Origin: Euryarchaeota archaeon UBA486
GTDB lineage: Archaea > Thermoplasmatota > Poseidoniia > Poseidoniales > Poseidoniaceae
DNA length: 8,264 bases
Direction of reading: 5' to 3'
NCBI GenBank assembly: GCA_002497765.1
Contig: DAET01000036.1
Location: forward strand, 16,036-24,299
A program made the translations under genes and the position numbers. Below the pieces are notes generated by a model. That model did no database searches and was not told the origin of the DNA. It saw nothing but the letters and a program-made list of their open reading frames with translations. This document shows, in pieces, positions 1-6,735 of this stretch. Each line of letters starts with the position of its first letter. Within the stretch, counting starts at the first letter, position 1.

Positions 1-380
1 ATGGTGGCGAACAAGTTCGCATAGGTTTCAGCAAGAAGTTCTCGGCGGGATTCGTCCTGGTTCGGGCGGCGGCAGTCCGGGCCAACGGCGTGAATGATGT
101 GCTTGTAGTTGGCCTCAAGCGCGAACGGTTCGGTGACGACGTTCTTGGTGACGGCGCATGGAGGGGCGTTGATCTTGCGCATGTCCAGGCAGATGTTGCG
201 GGTGACTTGCGTCAATTCCTTGCCGGCCTTTTGGTGAATCATGGCGTCCAAGCCTTCGCGCCCTGAAAGACGATTGTTAGCGGGCGTGATGAGTACGTCA
301 CCGCTGTGGTTCCAAACATCGCCACCCATCACTCGGAGAACACCGTGCTTGCACGTTCGTGCCATGTAGAGTTCGGCCAT
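1..380 (-). CDS. Macro-domain protein, 5' part (runs off the left edge)
   Basis: This is the first 126 codons of a leftward gene; the 3' end lies outside the window. Reading the minus strand from ATG at 380 gives MAELYMARTCKHG..., followed by GGDVW, GDVLITPANN (about residues 27-36), GLDAMIHQKAG (43-53), CAVTKNVVTE (75-84) and YKHIIHAVGP (92-101). This order matches the macro (Appr-1''-p processing) fold: the PANN segment corresponds to the usual NAAN, D45 to the Asp after the glycine loop, and IIHAVGP to the conserved (V)IHTVGP strand. Macro domains bind ADP-ribose, and many remove ADP-ribose or acetyl groups in the cytosol. The glycine-rich loop reads SGREGLD instead of the common GGGVD, so the precise activity is uncertain. 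An in-frame TAG eight codons upstream supports a start at 380; ATG at 365 or 329 are alternatives. No Shine-Dalgarno is visible, and an AT-rich box 25-32 nt upstream fits a leaderless transcript. Confidence 0.85.
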   Translation of the reverse strand, partial: MAELYMARTCKHGVLRVMGGDVWNHSGDVLITPANNRLSGREGLDAMIHQKAGKELTQVTRNICLDMRKINAPPCAVTKNVVTEPFALEANYKHIIHAVGPDCRRPNQDESRRELLAETYANLFAT

Positions 381-404
381 CAGTTCGGAGATGAGGCGAC
401 CCTA

Positions 405-412
405 CATATTAT
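405..412 (-). promoter_or_regulatory. TATA-like box for the macro-domain gene
   Basis: On the minus strand this reads ATAATATG, in an otherwise GC-rich intergenic region. Its centre is about 29 nt upstream of the ATG at 380, so transcription would begin at or next to the start codon. This agrees with the absence of a Shine-Dalgarno site. No convincing BRE is seen. Confidence 0.45.
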
Positions 413-490
413 CTACGCCGAATTCCCATGAAACGCATCAAATCGCAGGGGTCGAGTAGATGGAGCCGGTGGCCACGAAGGCGATACGGC

Positions 491-497
491 TAAAATC
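491..497 (+). promoter_or_regulatory. Weak TATA-like box for the giant surface-protein gene
   Basis: TAAAATC is centred about 24 nt upstream of the ATG at 518. The start has no Shine-Dalgarno in the preceding 20 bases (CGGTCCAAACAAC precedes it), so a leaderless mRNA is the simplest reading. The match to an archaeal TATA box is only moderate. Confidence 0.3.
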
Positions 498-517
498 ACG
501 CTCTCGGTCCAAACAAC

Positions 518-3500
518 ATGTCGACGAAGGCGGCGAGCATCGCTTTCGTCGGGCTTTTGTTGTTGTCGCTTGTTCCCCCGAGCCCTTCGTCACATGAACC
601 GAGTTCCTCGCCGCTCAGCCTTGACGAACAAGGGATGTTCCGCGGATTTGTGGTGGGTGAACAAACCGACGTGTGGAATCAGACACCGTGGTCTTCCATC
701 GCCGTCCCCGAGGGTTTCACCTACGAGAGCGTGATCGATTACAGCGACGTTGGCGTTTTAATCAACAACCTCTCGGAAGAAAGTCGAACCATCGGCTGGG
801 CGTTCGTTGCAGCAAGAAACATCTCACTCGACCGTGTGTTTGTGTTCAATCAATCCGGGACGCCCACCGGTGAAACCGTCAATCGAAATCAATTCAACAC
901 GTACTTTGCGACCCCCTTCCTCGAGATGCTTCAAAACCGGAGCTCGGTGAACAGCCTCAACTACCTCGTCACGACCAAGGGCATACCGCTTCGTGTTTCA
1001 GGAGGCAACGACAAGGCCAGCTTTGACCAAGAATTGTCCCTTCTAGGAGGGGCATACAACAGCACCATTGGCGCGAATTACTGGGGAACGCACGACTATG
1101 GGCCACTGGCGGGCAAAGCCATGGAACCCTTCACCCGAAGCAAGTACGGTTTCTTCCTCGTCACACGACTCACGGGCTACACCGTCGAAACGGCCCTCGG
1201 CCTCATTGAACGCGCCAACCAAAGCCTTGGCAACCAAGGTACGTTCGTCCTTGACCTCGCCACCAACCGAAACAATTCAGGCTACAAGTTTTGGAACGAC
1301 GACCTCTACACGGCCAACACCACGCTGAACAGCATGGGGGTGCCCGTGCTCTTCGATGAGGAAACGGAATTCGTCACCAACGTCTCAAACGTCATGGGGT
1401 ACGCCTCGTGGGGCAGTAACGACGGCAATTGGAACCGAAATTACTTGCCCAACAGCGGTTTTGACACCTTGGACGCTACGTGGCAGAGCGGTTCTCGCTA
1501 CTGGAACCACACCTCACCTTCGGTGGCGCCCGAAGACAACTTCACGTGGACCTACCAAACCGATACCAAGCAAAACGGAAACGGTGCGTTTGAGGCCAGC
1601 CTTCGAACCGATTGCGACCAAGACGGAGGCAAGGGCATGCAGGGCATTTACGGCGAATATTTTGACAACGATGGCGTGATTTTCAGTTCCGCCAGCATGC
1701 CATCGCTCATCGATCGGCATCCCGACCGCGTTCAAATTGAACCGCATTTGAACCGAGGAGCCTCTTACAACGCATACCCCGGCCTTGACGATAGGTTCAA
1801 GCAGCATTGGGGTGCTCGGTTTAGCGGACTCATCGACGTACCACACACAGGAAACTGGACCTTCTTCATCAACTCAGACGACGGTACGGAAGTGTGGATC
1901 AACGGTCAGTCCCTGGCCACCAACTACGGCATGCACGGCATGCGTGAGCGGTCCGGCTTTGTCAACCTCACCGAAGGGCTCCATGAGTTCCGCATCGAAT
2001 TCTTCCAAGGTGGGGGGCCTCACGGGTTGATCTTTTCCTGGGAGGGGCCGAACACACCGAAAGCCGCTGTTCCATCAACTGCCTTCTACGTCGCGACCGA
2101 CATGGCGCCAAAGGCGTCCAACCTCGTCCATCGTTGGTCGTTTGAAGATGGAAGCGGGACAACAGCGGTGGACAACGGCACCGACCAAGCCAACCTTTCA
2201 CTCAGCGGCATGGACAACAGCAACTGGCGAACATGCCCCGATGGAGGTTGCCTGTGGTTTGACGGCACGGACGATGTGGCGAGTGTGAACGTGGATGATT
2301 TCGATGGGAACCTCTCTGTCAGCCAGTGGGTGTGGGCCAACACCACCTCGCCGTCCAGTTATGCCTCCACCTTTGCTGTGAGTAACCAAGCCGGCGCCAA
2401 TGCCTCCTTCCAACACATGATTTCAAGTCAACAATGGCGTCTTCATAACAACCAAACCAAAACCTTCGGCGACGTGGTGGCCCAGCGCTGGACCCATCTG
2501 GTCTCCGTGTTTGACAACGGCGACCTTCGCCAGTACATGGACGGCGTGTTGGTCAGGGAAGATACCTACCCCAGCGGCTCGTTTACCAACGTCGACCTCT
2601 ACAAACTGGGCGTTAATCGCGCCGGCAGCGCCTATTTTGAGGGCATGATTGACGAGGTAATGGTCTGGGACGTGGCCCTCGAAGACCACGACATCACGGC
2701 CCTACGACGGACCATCATCGACAACTGCACGACCTATTCCGGAGCAGGTGTTGGTGTAGCCACGCTCGAAACCTCGTTCAGCATTCCTCCCGACCTCATG
2801 AACCACGCGTGGAACATCTACGTCTACGGTCAACGTGAAGGTGAGGTCAACGGTGCCTTCTCGCTCAGCGTTGATGGCGTTGACAGCACGGGTACCCTGC
2901 TGTCCACCAACACGTCCAACGCCAAGACGTTCACGACCTCGTGGGCCTCACAAACCTTGCGAATGCGCCCGGCTGCGCAAGCCACGGACCTGAACATCAA
3001 GGTGCTGCTCGACATCGAATCCACCTCCACGGTTGGTTCACTCTACATCGATTCTGTAATTCTACGAGCCATCCGGCCCCACATGGATTGGGTCAACGGT
3101 TCCATCGCAGACACCGCTGTCTCCACGGGCGGACGCTCGTTCAACTGGGGTACAGCCTACGGCCAATCCCTCATCGCAGACCTCCTTGAAGATGGTGTGT
3201 CGGGAGCCAAGGGCTACGTCTACGAACCCTACCTGACGGCCGTCGGCTTGCCGAGCACCTTCATGCCCACCTATGCTTCAGGCTACAATTTGGCCGAAAG
3301 TCACGCCGCTGCCAACCTGTACACCGGATGGATGGGCGTGGTGGTCGGCGACCCAAAGATGGCCCCCTATGTCAGCACCCTTCACGATGTGAACGTGGTC
3401 GCAGTCCGTTCGACCGGTTTCGTCAACCTCGGCGAGCCGACAACGATTGAAGTCATGGTCGAAAACCTCGGCATGGCGGCGTCCAACGGCACATTGGAGG

Positions 3501-5857
3501 TGCGCGGCGTCCTCGGCAACATCCTTCTGAATCAAACGCCGTTGACGCTTCCAGCAGGCGATCTGCACGGCAGCCGCACCACGGTGAACGTGACCGTGGT
3601 GCCGACGACAAGCGGGTACCTTGACTTGCGCGTTCGCTATGTCAACGGGACACCAGAACGTCATTTTGGGAACAATCTCCAATCCCTCTCAGTTATCGTC
3701 AATGCGCCCCCTGTCATCGAGGACGTTTACTGCAGCGCGTCCTCGCTTTCACGGGGCGGCTACACGATTTGTTCGGTGGAAACCAGCGATGACATCGGCG
3801 TGGTCAACGCCACGTTGGCTTGGCAAATCGTTTCCCAGAACGGAACGCTGAACGAAACGACGTGGAACGTGCTTCACCTCGGGCCGGTCAGCGAGACGAA
3901 GTGGGAGGGTTCGTTGGTGATTCCAGCCGATGCCGCCCTGGGCGGCGTGGTGCTTCGGGCGACAGTGGTGGACGAACAACAGTTGTCGGCGACGATGACC
4001 GTCAGCAACGTCACGCAAGTGGTGGATGCTCCGCCGACCTGGTTCGGCCCGCACGCCTCGGGCGTTGACCCCCCTTCATGGAACAACGCTTCCTTCCTGC
4101 CCAACAAACCAGCGGTCGGATTACCCCGGCACGAGGTGACAACACTGACCGCTTGCGTGATGGACGCCGACTACGACCTGAGTGCGCCCGTGCCGGTGTT
4201 CATGACCAATCGCGGCACACTGGGCAACACGTCGTTCGTGCCTCAATCGGCCGCCCACCTTTACTGCTACACGACGACCTTTGCGCTTGAACTGAGCAGC
4301 GCACTGGACGATGTGGAACTCGAAGTTCGTACCGATGCTGGCTCACTCCTCCTCCAGCGGACCTTGCGTGTAGCCGACCAAGCGCCTGTCCTCACGGTTC
4401 ACGTCGAGTCGACAAACGGCACGGCGCTTGACCGCGTGGTGGGCGACGGTGAGGAACAGATACGAATTGAAGTGGCCGATGTGGACGACCCCCACACCTC
4501 TTTTATCGGTGATTTGACCCTGCAGTGGCCCGGTGGCGAGCCCATCCAACTCCCGCTTGACATTGGTCAGGGTGAACGCGAGGTGGTGATGCCGCTTGGC
4601 CAGTTGATGGTTCCATTGGAGGGCGGAGAGCTGCAGTTGACCGCCAGTGGTCGAGGGATGCACGGTGCAACGGCCTCAATGAGTCTCAGCGTCCCGTTCC
4701 TTCTCACGCCCCCATCGGTCGTGCTGTTCGAAGCATGTGATGACCAAGGTCGTGTGACGAACATGACCTTTGGGCAGGTCGCTACTTTGGTCGTGGTCGT
4801 GGAAAGCGACCGACCGATACAGAGCGCCAGCGCTCAACTTGCCCAAACAGGATGGGCAATCAATGCACCGTTGATTGAGACCCCGACATGGGGTGCTGCA
4901 CCAGAGGCTTGCAAGCTCTTGGTGCAAAATGATGATCACCAAGTGTTCTTTTTCCGACTCAAACTGGACAACTCGCTGGTCGATGGTGAAGGGAAAGCGG
5001 TCTTCTCGGTGAGCGACCTCGACGGGCTGATCAAATCTGAATCACTCGATTTGTTCTTCCAACACGCACCGACCGTCATTGAGGAGGTGGTGTTCTCTAC
5101 GGCGAAACCGGGCAGCGACCTTTACACCAATTACACGGTCAGCGACCTCGACGGTTTGGAGCAAGTGGCGTGCGCCTACAACCTCTACGGCGAAGCGGGG
5201 AATCTCTTGACCCAGGCGGTGGTCACTGGTGGCCCTGAAGGGGTGTTCATCAACACCCTGCGGTTCCAATACCCCATCCCTCTCAGCCTTGCCAACACCA
5301 CCCTCACGGCCAATCTGACCTGTCTGGACGAACTCCAGCAAGTCTTCGCCTCGTCGGCTTCCGTTCTCATCGGCCCTGCCGATACCTGTGTGGGGTGCGA
5401 CTCGGTCGACGATGCGACGCCGAAACCGACCACGCAGGGTAGCGAGTCGCTCACCATGGTGTTCCTTGGATTGGGAGGTCTGGCAGCAGCGGTGGTGGCG
5501 CTCACCACGGTCCTTCGACGGCGAACCACGGACGATGTGGACAAAGCTTGGGGCAACGATGCGTTTGACCCTCTGGTGAACACTGAAGAACTGTTTGAAC
5601 GTGAAGGTGTGTCGGACCTGTTCGAGGAGGAGATCGACGAATCAACGGAAAACAACGGCGACTTGAGTTCGGAGACCACCGAAGAATTGGGTACTGAAGA
5701 CACGGCCCCATCCATCGTTCCGGAGGGATGGACCCTGGAGGCTTACACCGCATGGTTGGAGGGCCCAACACCTGATGGTTGGACGGACGACCAATGGACG
5801 ACCTATGTCGAGGAATCAAAAGCCACGCTCGCAGGAGTCTCATCATCGGAAGGGTGA
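518..5857 (+). CDS. Giant modular surface protein: split TIGR03790, PA14, LamG, CARDB, Ig-like repeats, TM anchor
   Basis: This 1779-residue protein has a signal peptide (hydrophobic core about residues 8-19), so most of it lies outside the cell. The first part of a TIGR03790-type domain spans about 78-302, with NYLVTTKGIPLRV at 148-160 and GYASWGSND at 294-302. Its second part resumes at about 858-951, with STGGRSFNWG, GQSLIADLLEDGVSG, GYVYEPYL and VVVGDPKMAPY. Between them lie PA14 (about 376-524: GIYGEYFDNDG, then FFINSDDGTEVWING), a LamG/concanavalin-like domain (about 535-733: HRWSFEDGSG, then IDEVMVWD) and jelly-roll-like flanks (about 305-370 and 740-850). A CARDB-like domain (about 958-1060) and roughly five Ig-like units with paired cysteines (about 1061-1630) follow. 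One transmembrane helix (about 1645-1667) is followed by RRR and an acidic cytosolic tail of about 110 residues. More than 30 N-x-S/T sequons suggest heavy glycosylation. PA14 and LamG point to glycan or surface binding. TIGR03790 has no function known to me, so the role of the whole is unknown. Confidence 0.9.
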   Translation: MSTKAASIAFVGLLLLSLVPPSPSSHEPSSSPLSLDEQGMFRGFVVGEQTDVWNQTPWSSIAVPEGFTYESVIDYSDVGVLINNLSEESRTIGWAFVAARNISLDRVFVFNQSGTPTGETVNRNQFNTYFATPFLEMLQNRSSVNSLNYLVTTKGIPLRVSGGNDKASFDQELSLLGGAYNSTIGANYWGTHDYGPLAGKAMEPFTRSKYGFFLVTRLTGYTVETALGLIERANQSLGNQGTFVLDLATNRNNSGYKFWNDDLYTANTTLNSMGVPVLFDEETEFVTNVSNVMGYASWGSNDGNWNRNYLPNSGFDTLDATWQSGSRYWNHTSPSVAPEDNFTWTYQTDTKQNGNGAFEASLRTDCDQDGGKGMQGIYGEYFDNDGVIFSSASMPSLIDRHPDRVQIEPHLNRGASYNAYPGLDDRFKQHWGARFSGLIDVPHTGNWTFFINSDDGTEVWINGQSLATNYGMHGMRERSGFVNLTEGLHEFRIEFFQGGGPHGLIFSWEGPNTPKAAVPSTAFYVATDMAPKASNLVHRWSFEDGSGTTAVDNGTDQANLSLSGMDNSNWRTCPDGGCLWFDGTDDVASVNVDDFDGNLSVSQWVWANTTSPSSYASTFAVSNQAGANASFQHMISSQQWRLHNNQTKTFGDVVAQRWTHLVSVFDNGDLRQYMDGVLVREDTYPSGSFTNVDLYKLGVNRAGSAYFEGMIDEVMVWDVALEDHDITALRRTIIDNCTTYSGAGVGVATLETSFSIPPDLMNHAWNIYVYGQREGEVNGAFSLSVDGVDSTGTLLSTNTSNAKTFTTSWASQTLRMRPAAQATDLNIKVLLDIESTSTVGSLYIDSVILRAIRPHMDWVNGSIADTAVSTGGRSFNWGTAYGQSLIADLLEDGVSGAKGYVYEPYLTAVGLPSTFMPTYASGYNLAESHAAANLYTGWMGVVVGDPKMAPYVSTLHDVNVVAVRSTGFVNLGEPTTIEVMVENLGMAASNGTLEVRGVLGNILLNQTPLTLPAGDLHGSRTTVNVTVVPTTSGYLDLRVRYVNGTPERHFGNNLQSLSVIVNAPPVIEDVYCSASSLSRGGYTICSVETSDDIGVVNATLAWQIVSQNGTLNETTWNVLHLGPVSETKWEGSLVIPADAALGGVVLRATVVDEQQLSATMTVSNVTQVVDAPPTWFGPHASGVDPPSWNNASFLPNKPAVGLPRHEVTTLTACVMDADYDLSAPVPVFMTNRGTLGNTSFVPQSAAHLYCYTTTFALELSSALDDVELEVRTDAGSLLLQRTLRVADQAPVLTVHVESTNGTALDRVVGDGEEQIRIEVADVDDPHTSFIGDLTLQWPGGEPIQLPLDIGQGEREVVMPLGQLMVPLEGGELQLTASGRGMHGATASMSLSVPFLLTPPSVVLFEACDDQGRVTNMTFGQVATLVVVVESDRPIQSASAQLAQTGWAINAPLIETPTWGAAPEACKLLVQNDDHQVFFFRLKLDNSLVDGEGKAVFSVSDLDGLIKSESLDLFFQHAPTVIEEVVFSTAKPGSDLYTNYTVSDLDGLEQVACAYNLYGEAGNLLTQAVVTGGPEGVFINTLRFQYPIPLSLANTTLTANLTCLDELQQVFASSASVLIGPADTCVGCDSVDDATPKPTTQGSESLTMVFLGLGGLAAAVVALTTVLRRRTTDDVDKAWGNDAFDPLVNTEELFEREGVSDLFEEEIDESTENNGDLSSETTEELGTEDTAPSIVPEGWTLEAYTAWLEGPTPDGWTDDQWTTYVEESKATLAGVSSSEG
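5720..5821 (+). repeat. Two tandem 17-residue P-x-G-W-T repeats in the cytosolic tail
   Basis: Within the giant protein's C-terminal tail, residues 1735-1751 (PEGWTLEAYTAWLEGPT) and 1752-1768 (PDGWTDDQWTTYVEESK) form two head-to-tail units. They share P-[ED]-G-W-T, an aromatic four residues after the Thr, and an acidic end. The unit sits inside the cell, at the end of a low-complexity acidic linker, so it may be a short helical docking motif. The repeat is visible in the sequence; the role is inference. Confidence 0.7.
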
Positions 5858-5882
5858 TGTGCTGGCACCACCAGTGCCCGCC

Positions 5883-6119
5883 ATGGCCATTGGATACGTC
5901 CTCATCAATGTTCAACCCGGAACCGAACAACGCGTCTATGAGGGTGTGCGTGCACTCCCTCACGTAACGGATGCGACGGTTCTGTTCGGTGATCATGATC
6001 TCATTGTGAAGTTGGAAGCCGACGACCTGGCCACCATCGCCAAAGCCGTGGTGGAACACATCCGCTCGGTGGAGGGTGTGGTCGACACCAAAACACTGGC
6101 GGGCGCCGACCTCGATTGA
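5883..6119 (+). CDS. Stand-alone Lrp/AsnC effector-binding (RAM) domain protein
   Basis: This 78-residue protein consists only of the C-terminal ligand-binding half of Lrp/AsnC regulators: MAIGYVLINVQPG at the start, VTDATVLFGDHDLIVKLEADD in the middle and IRSVEGVVDTKTLAG at the end. The pattern is the alpha/beta ferredoxin-like RAM fold, which oligomerises and binds amino acids or other small ligands. There is no helix-turn-helix, so it cannot bind DNA by the usual route. It may work by pairing with full-length Lrp proteins, or as a small ligand sensor. The frame is open upstream to ATG at 5775, inside the preceding gene, but the family begins at the strand GYVLINV, so ATG 5883 is preferred; GTG 5859 and 5874 are alternatives. 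It starts 25 nt after the giant gene's stop and has no clear Shine-Dalgarno. Read-through from that gene is likely. Confidence 0.85.
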   Translation: MAIGYVLINVQPGTEQRVYEGVRALPHVTDATVLFGDHDLIVKLEADDLATIAKAVVEHIRSVEGVVDTKTLAGADLD

Positions 6120-6186
6120 GGTCGTTTGAAACCGATGGACTGCGCCAATGAGGATGAAAAACACGCTTCGGAATGGGGTACTGTGC

Positions 6187-6217
6187 GGCATATGTGGCGC
6201 AGTATGCCTGTTTTTTT
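6187..6217 (+). terminator. Hairpin plus T-run after the RAM-domain gene
   Basis: GGCATA (6187-6192) and TATGCC (6203-6208) form a perfect 6-bp inverted repeat around a 10-base loop, followed by TG and seven Ts (6211-6217). A T-run alone can stop archaeal RNA polymerase. It lies 68 bp after the RAM gene and just before the MC1 promoter, the expected place for a boundary between transcription units. Confidence 0.55.
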
Positions 6218-6232
6218 CCAAAATCATTATAT
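6218..6232 (+). promoter_or_regulatory. BRE/TATA promoter of the MC1 gene
   Basis: CCAAAA (6218-6223) resembles an archaeal BRE and is followed by CATTATAT (6225-6232), a good TATA box in a GC-rich genome. The predicted start of transcription, about 26 nt on, falls near 6255. The leader would be roughly 14 nt, just enough to include the Shine-Dalgarno GGAGG. This is the clearest promoter in the window and fits a strongly expressed chromatin protein. Confidence 0.6.
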
Positions 6233-6255
6233 GCTCTAGGGTCAAACGCTGTACC

Positions 6256-6260
6256 GGAGG
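6256..6260 (+). promoter_or_regulatory. Shine-Dalgarno site for the MC1 gene
   Basis: GGAGG ends 8 nt before ATG 6269, which decides the start. The same frame is open to ATG 6173, but that extension would read through the terminator hairpin and the TATA box, and MC1 proteins begin close to the chosen Met. Confidence 0.75.
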
Positions 6261-6268
6261 TAATCCAA

Positions 6269-6538
6269 ATGGCAGACGGAAAGAAATACTTCGTTCTCAT
6301 GGAGAACGGAAAGGACACGACGCAAGTATTTGCAAGCAAGCAACCCCGCGGTGCAGCCCTCAAGGCTGCAACCCGTGGACACACCGACATCAAACTGCGA
6401 GAGCGTGGCACCAAGCGTGTTCACCACTTCACTGGCAGCATTTCGATGGTCGACAAGCCCGCTGGCGGTCCTGACTGGCTTCCTGACAAGATCAAGAAGG
6501 CCAACGTCAAGAAGCAAGGCATTCTGCACCTCGACTGA
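6269..6538 (+). CDS. MC1-family chromosomal protein
   Basis: This 89-residue basic protein matches the MC1 family, the monomeric DNA-bending chromatin proteins of Methanosarcina, haloarchaea and some marine archaea (about 93 residues in Methanosarcina). Diagnostic segments are KKYFVLMENG (5-14), the conserved KQPRGAALKAATRG (24-37), IKLRERGTKRVHHF (41-54) and PDWLPDKIKKANVKK (68-82), with Trp70 in the conserved position of the W-x-P-[ED]-K motif. MC1 binds DNA as a monomer, bends it sharply and compacts the chromosome. The gene has its own promoter and Shine-Dalgarno and appears to be transcribed alone, consistent with an abundant nucleoid protein. No anomalies are seen: the length is typical and the conserved basic residues are in place. 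Confidence 0.93.
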   Translation: MADGKKYFVLMENGKDTTQVFASKQPRGAALKAATRGHTDIKLRERGTKRVHHFTGSISMVDKPAGGPDWLPDKIKKANVKKQGILHLD

Positions 6539-6635
6539 GGATTGCAGCCTGTGCTGACCCTTCTTCCAGCTCTCTGAGTTGTACAACGGCCTCTCTGGTG
6601 CCAAGGCACGAGACAGGCCCCTTCCCTTTCTCACC

Positions 6636-6658
6636 CTCATCATCAACGATGAGTTGAT
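6636..6658. repeat. Interlaced inverted repeats upstream of the recombinase
   Basis: CTCATC (6636-6641) is the reverse complement of GATGAG (6648-6653), and ATCAAC (6642-6647) is the reverse complement of GTTGAT (6653-6658). The two perfect 6-bp repeats are interleaved and cannot both form a full hairpin. The right edge overlaps a possible TATA box, TTGATAAA (6655-6661 region). It could be an operator, or an RNA switch at the end of the MC1 transcript, or chance. Confidence 0.45.
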
Positions 6659-6706
6659 AAACACGGCCACCTACTTCTCGTTGTCCTCAGGGACACGGGA
6701 TGCACA

Positions 6707-6720
6707 CCCGCTCCGGCGGG
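6707..6720 (+). promoter_or_regulatory. UNCG-type hairpin overlapping the recombinase ribosome site
   Basis: CCCGC (6707-6711), loop TCCG (6712-6715) and GCGGG (6716-6720) make a 5-bp all-GC stem closed by C-G around a UCCG loop, a member of the exceptionally stable UNCG tetraloop family. The 3' arm shares its last two Gs with the only Shine-Dalgarno-like GGAGG (6719-6723), which stands 12 nt before ATG 6736. Folding could limit translation of the recombinase. Confidence 0.45.
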
Positions 6721-6735
6721 AGGCGGTGACGCCAA

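Larger units (their letters stand above)
381..517. other. Divergent intergenic region
   Basis: These 137 bp separate the leftward macro-domain gene from the rightward giant surface-protein gene, so both promoters must lie here. Two AT-rich boxes are visible, one for each direction. A 21-codon plus-strand reading frame from ATG at 428 to TAA at 493 has no ribosome site and a low-complexity basic product, and it is not called. Confidence 0.6.
6539..6735. other. Intergenic region between MC1 and the recombinase
   Basis: No coding frame here looks real. Visible structure is limited to a pyrimidine-rich stretch (6618-6638), the interlaced inverted repeats at 6636-6658, a weak TATA-like TTGATAAA just after them, and a GC hairpin at 6707-6720 next to the recombinase start. 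No tRNA or attachment-like direct repeats were recognised. Confidence 0.5.

Noticed and set aside
428..493. 21-codon open frame upstream of the giant gene
   Set aside because: It has no Shine-Dalgarno, a low-complexity Arg/Ser/Trp product, and lies within the divergent promoter region.
5185..5715. 176-residue minus-strand open frame rich in Ser, Val and Arg
   Set aside because: It lies wholly antisense to the transmembrane and tail region of the giant protein, and its composition is what the complement of acidic Glu/Asp codons yields.
6184..6217. Possible dif-like Xer site (inverted GGCATA repeats near a Xer gene)
   Set aside because: The spacer is 10 bases rather than about 6, the arms match over only six bases, and there is no resemblance to the archaeal dif site I can recall. 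The T-run after it fits a terminator better.
5502..6245. 247-residue minus-strand open frame
   Set aside because: It overlaps the 3' end of the giant gene, the whole RAM-domain gene and the terminator region. Its product (many His, Arg and Cys, no domain pattern) looks like the antisense shadow of GC-rich coding sequence.
6242..6670. 142-residue minus-strand open frame across MC1
   Set aside because: It is fully antisense to MC1, a recognised family, and has no recognisable motif of its own.
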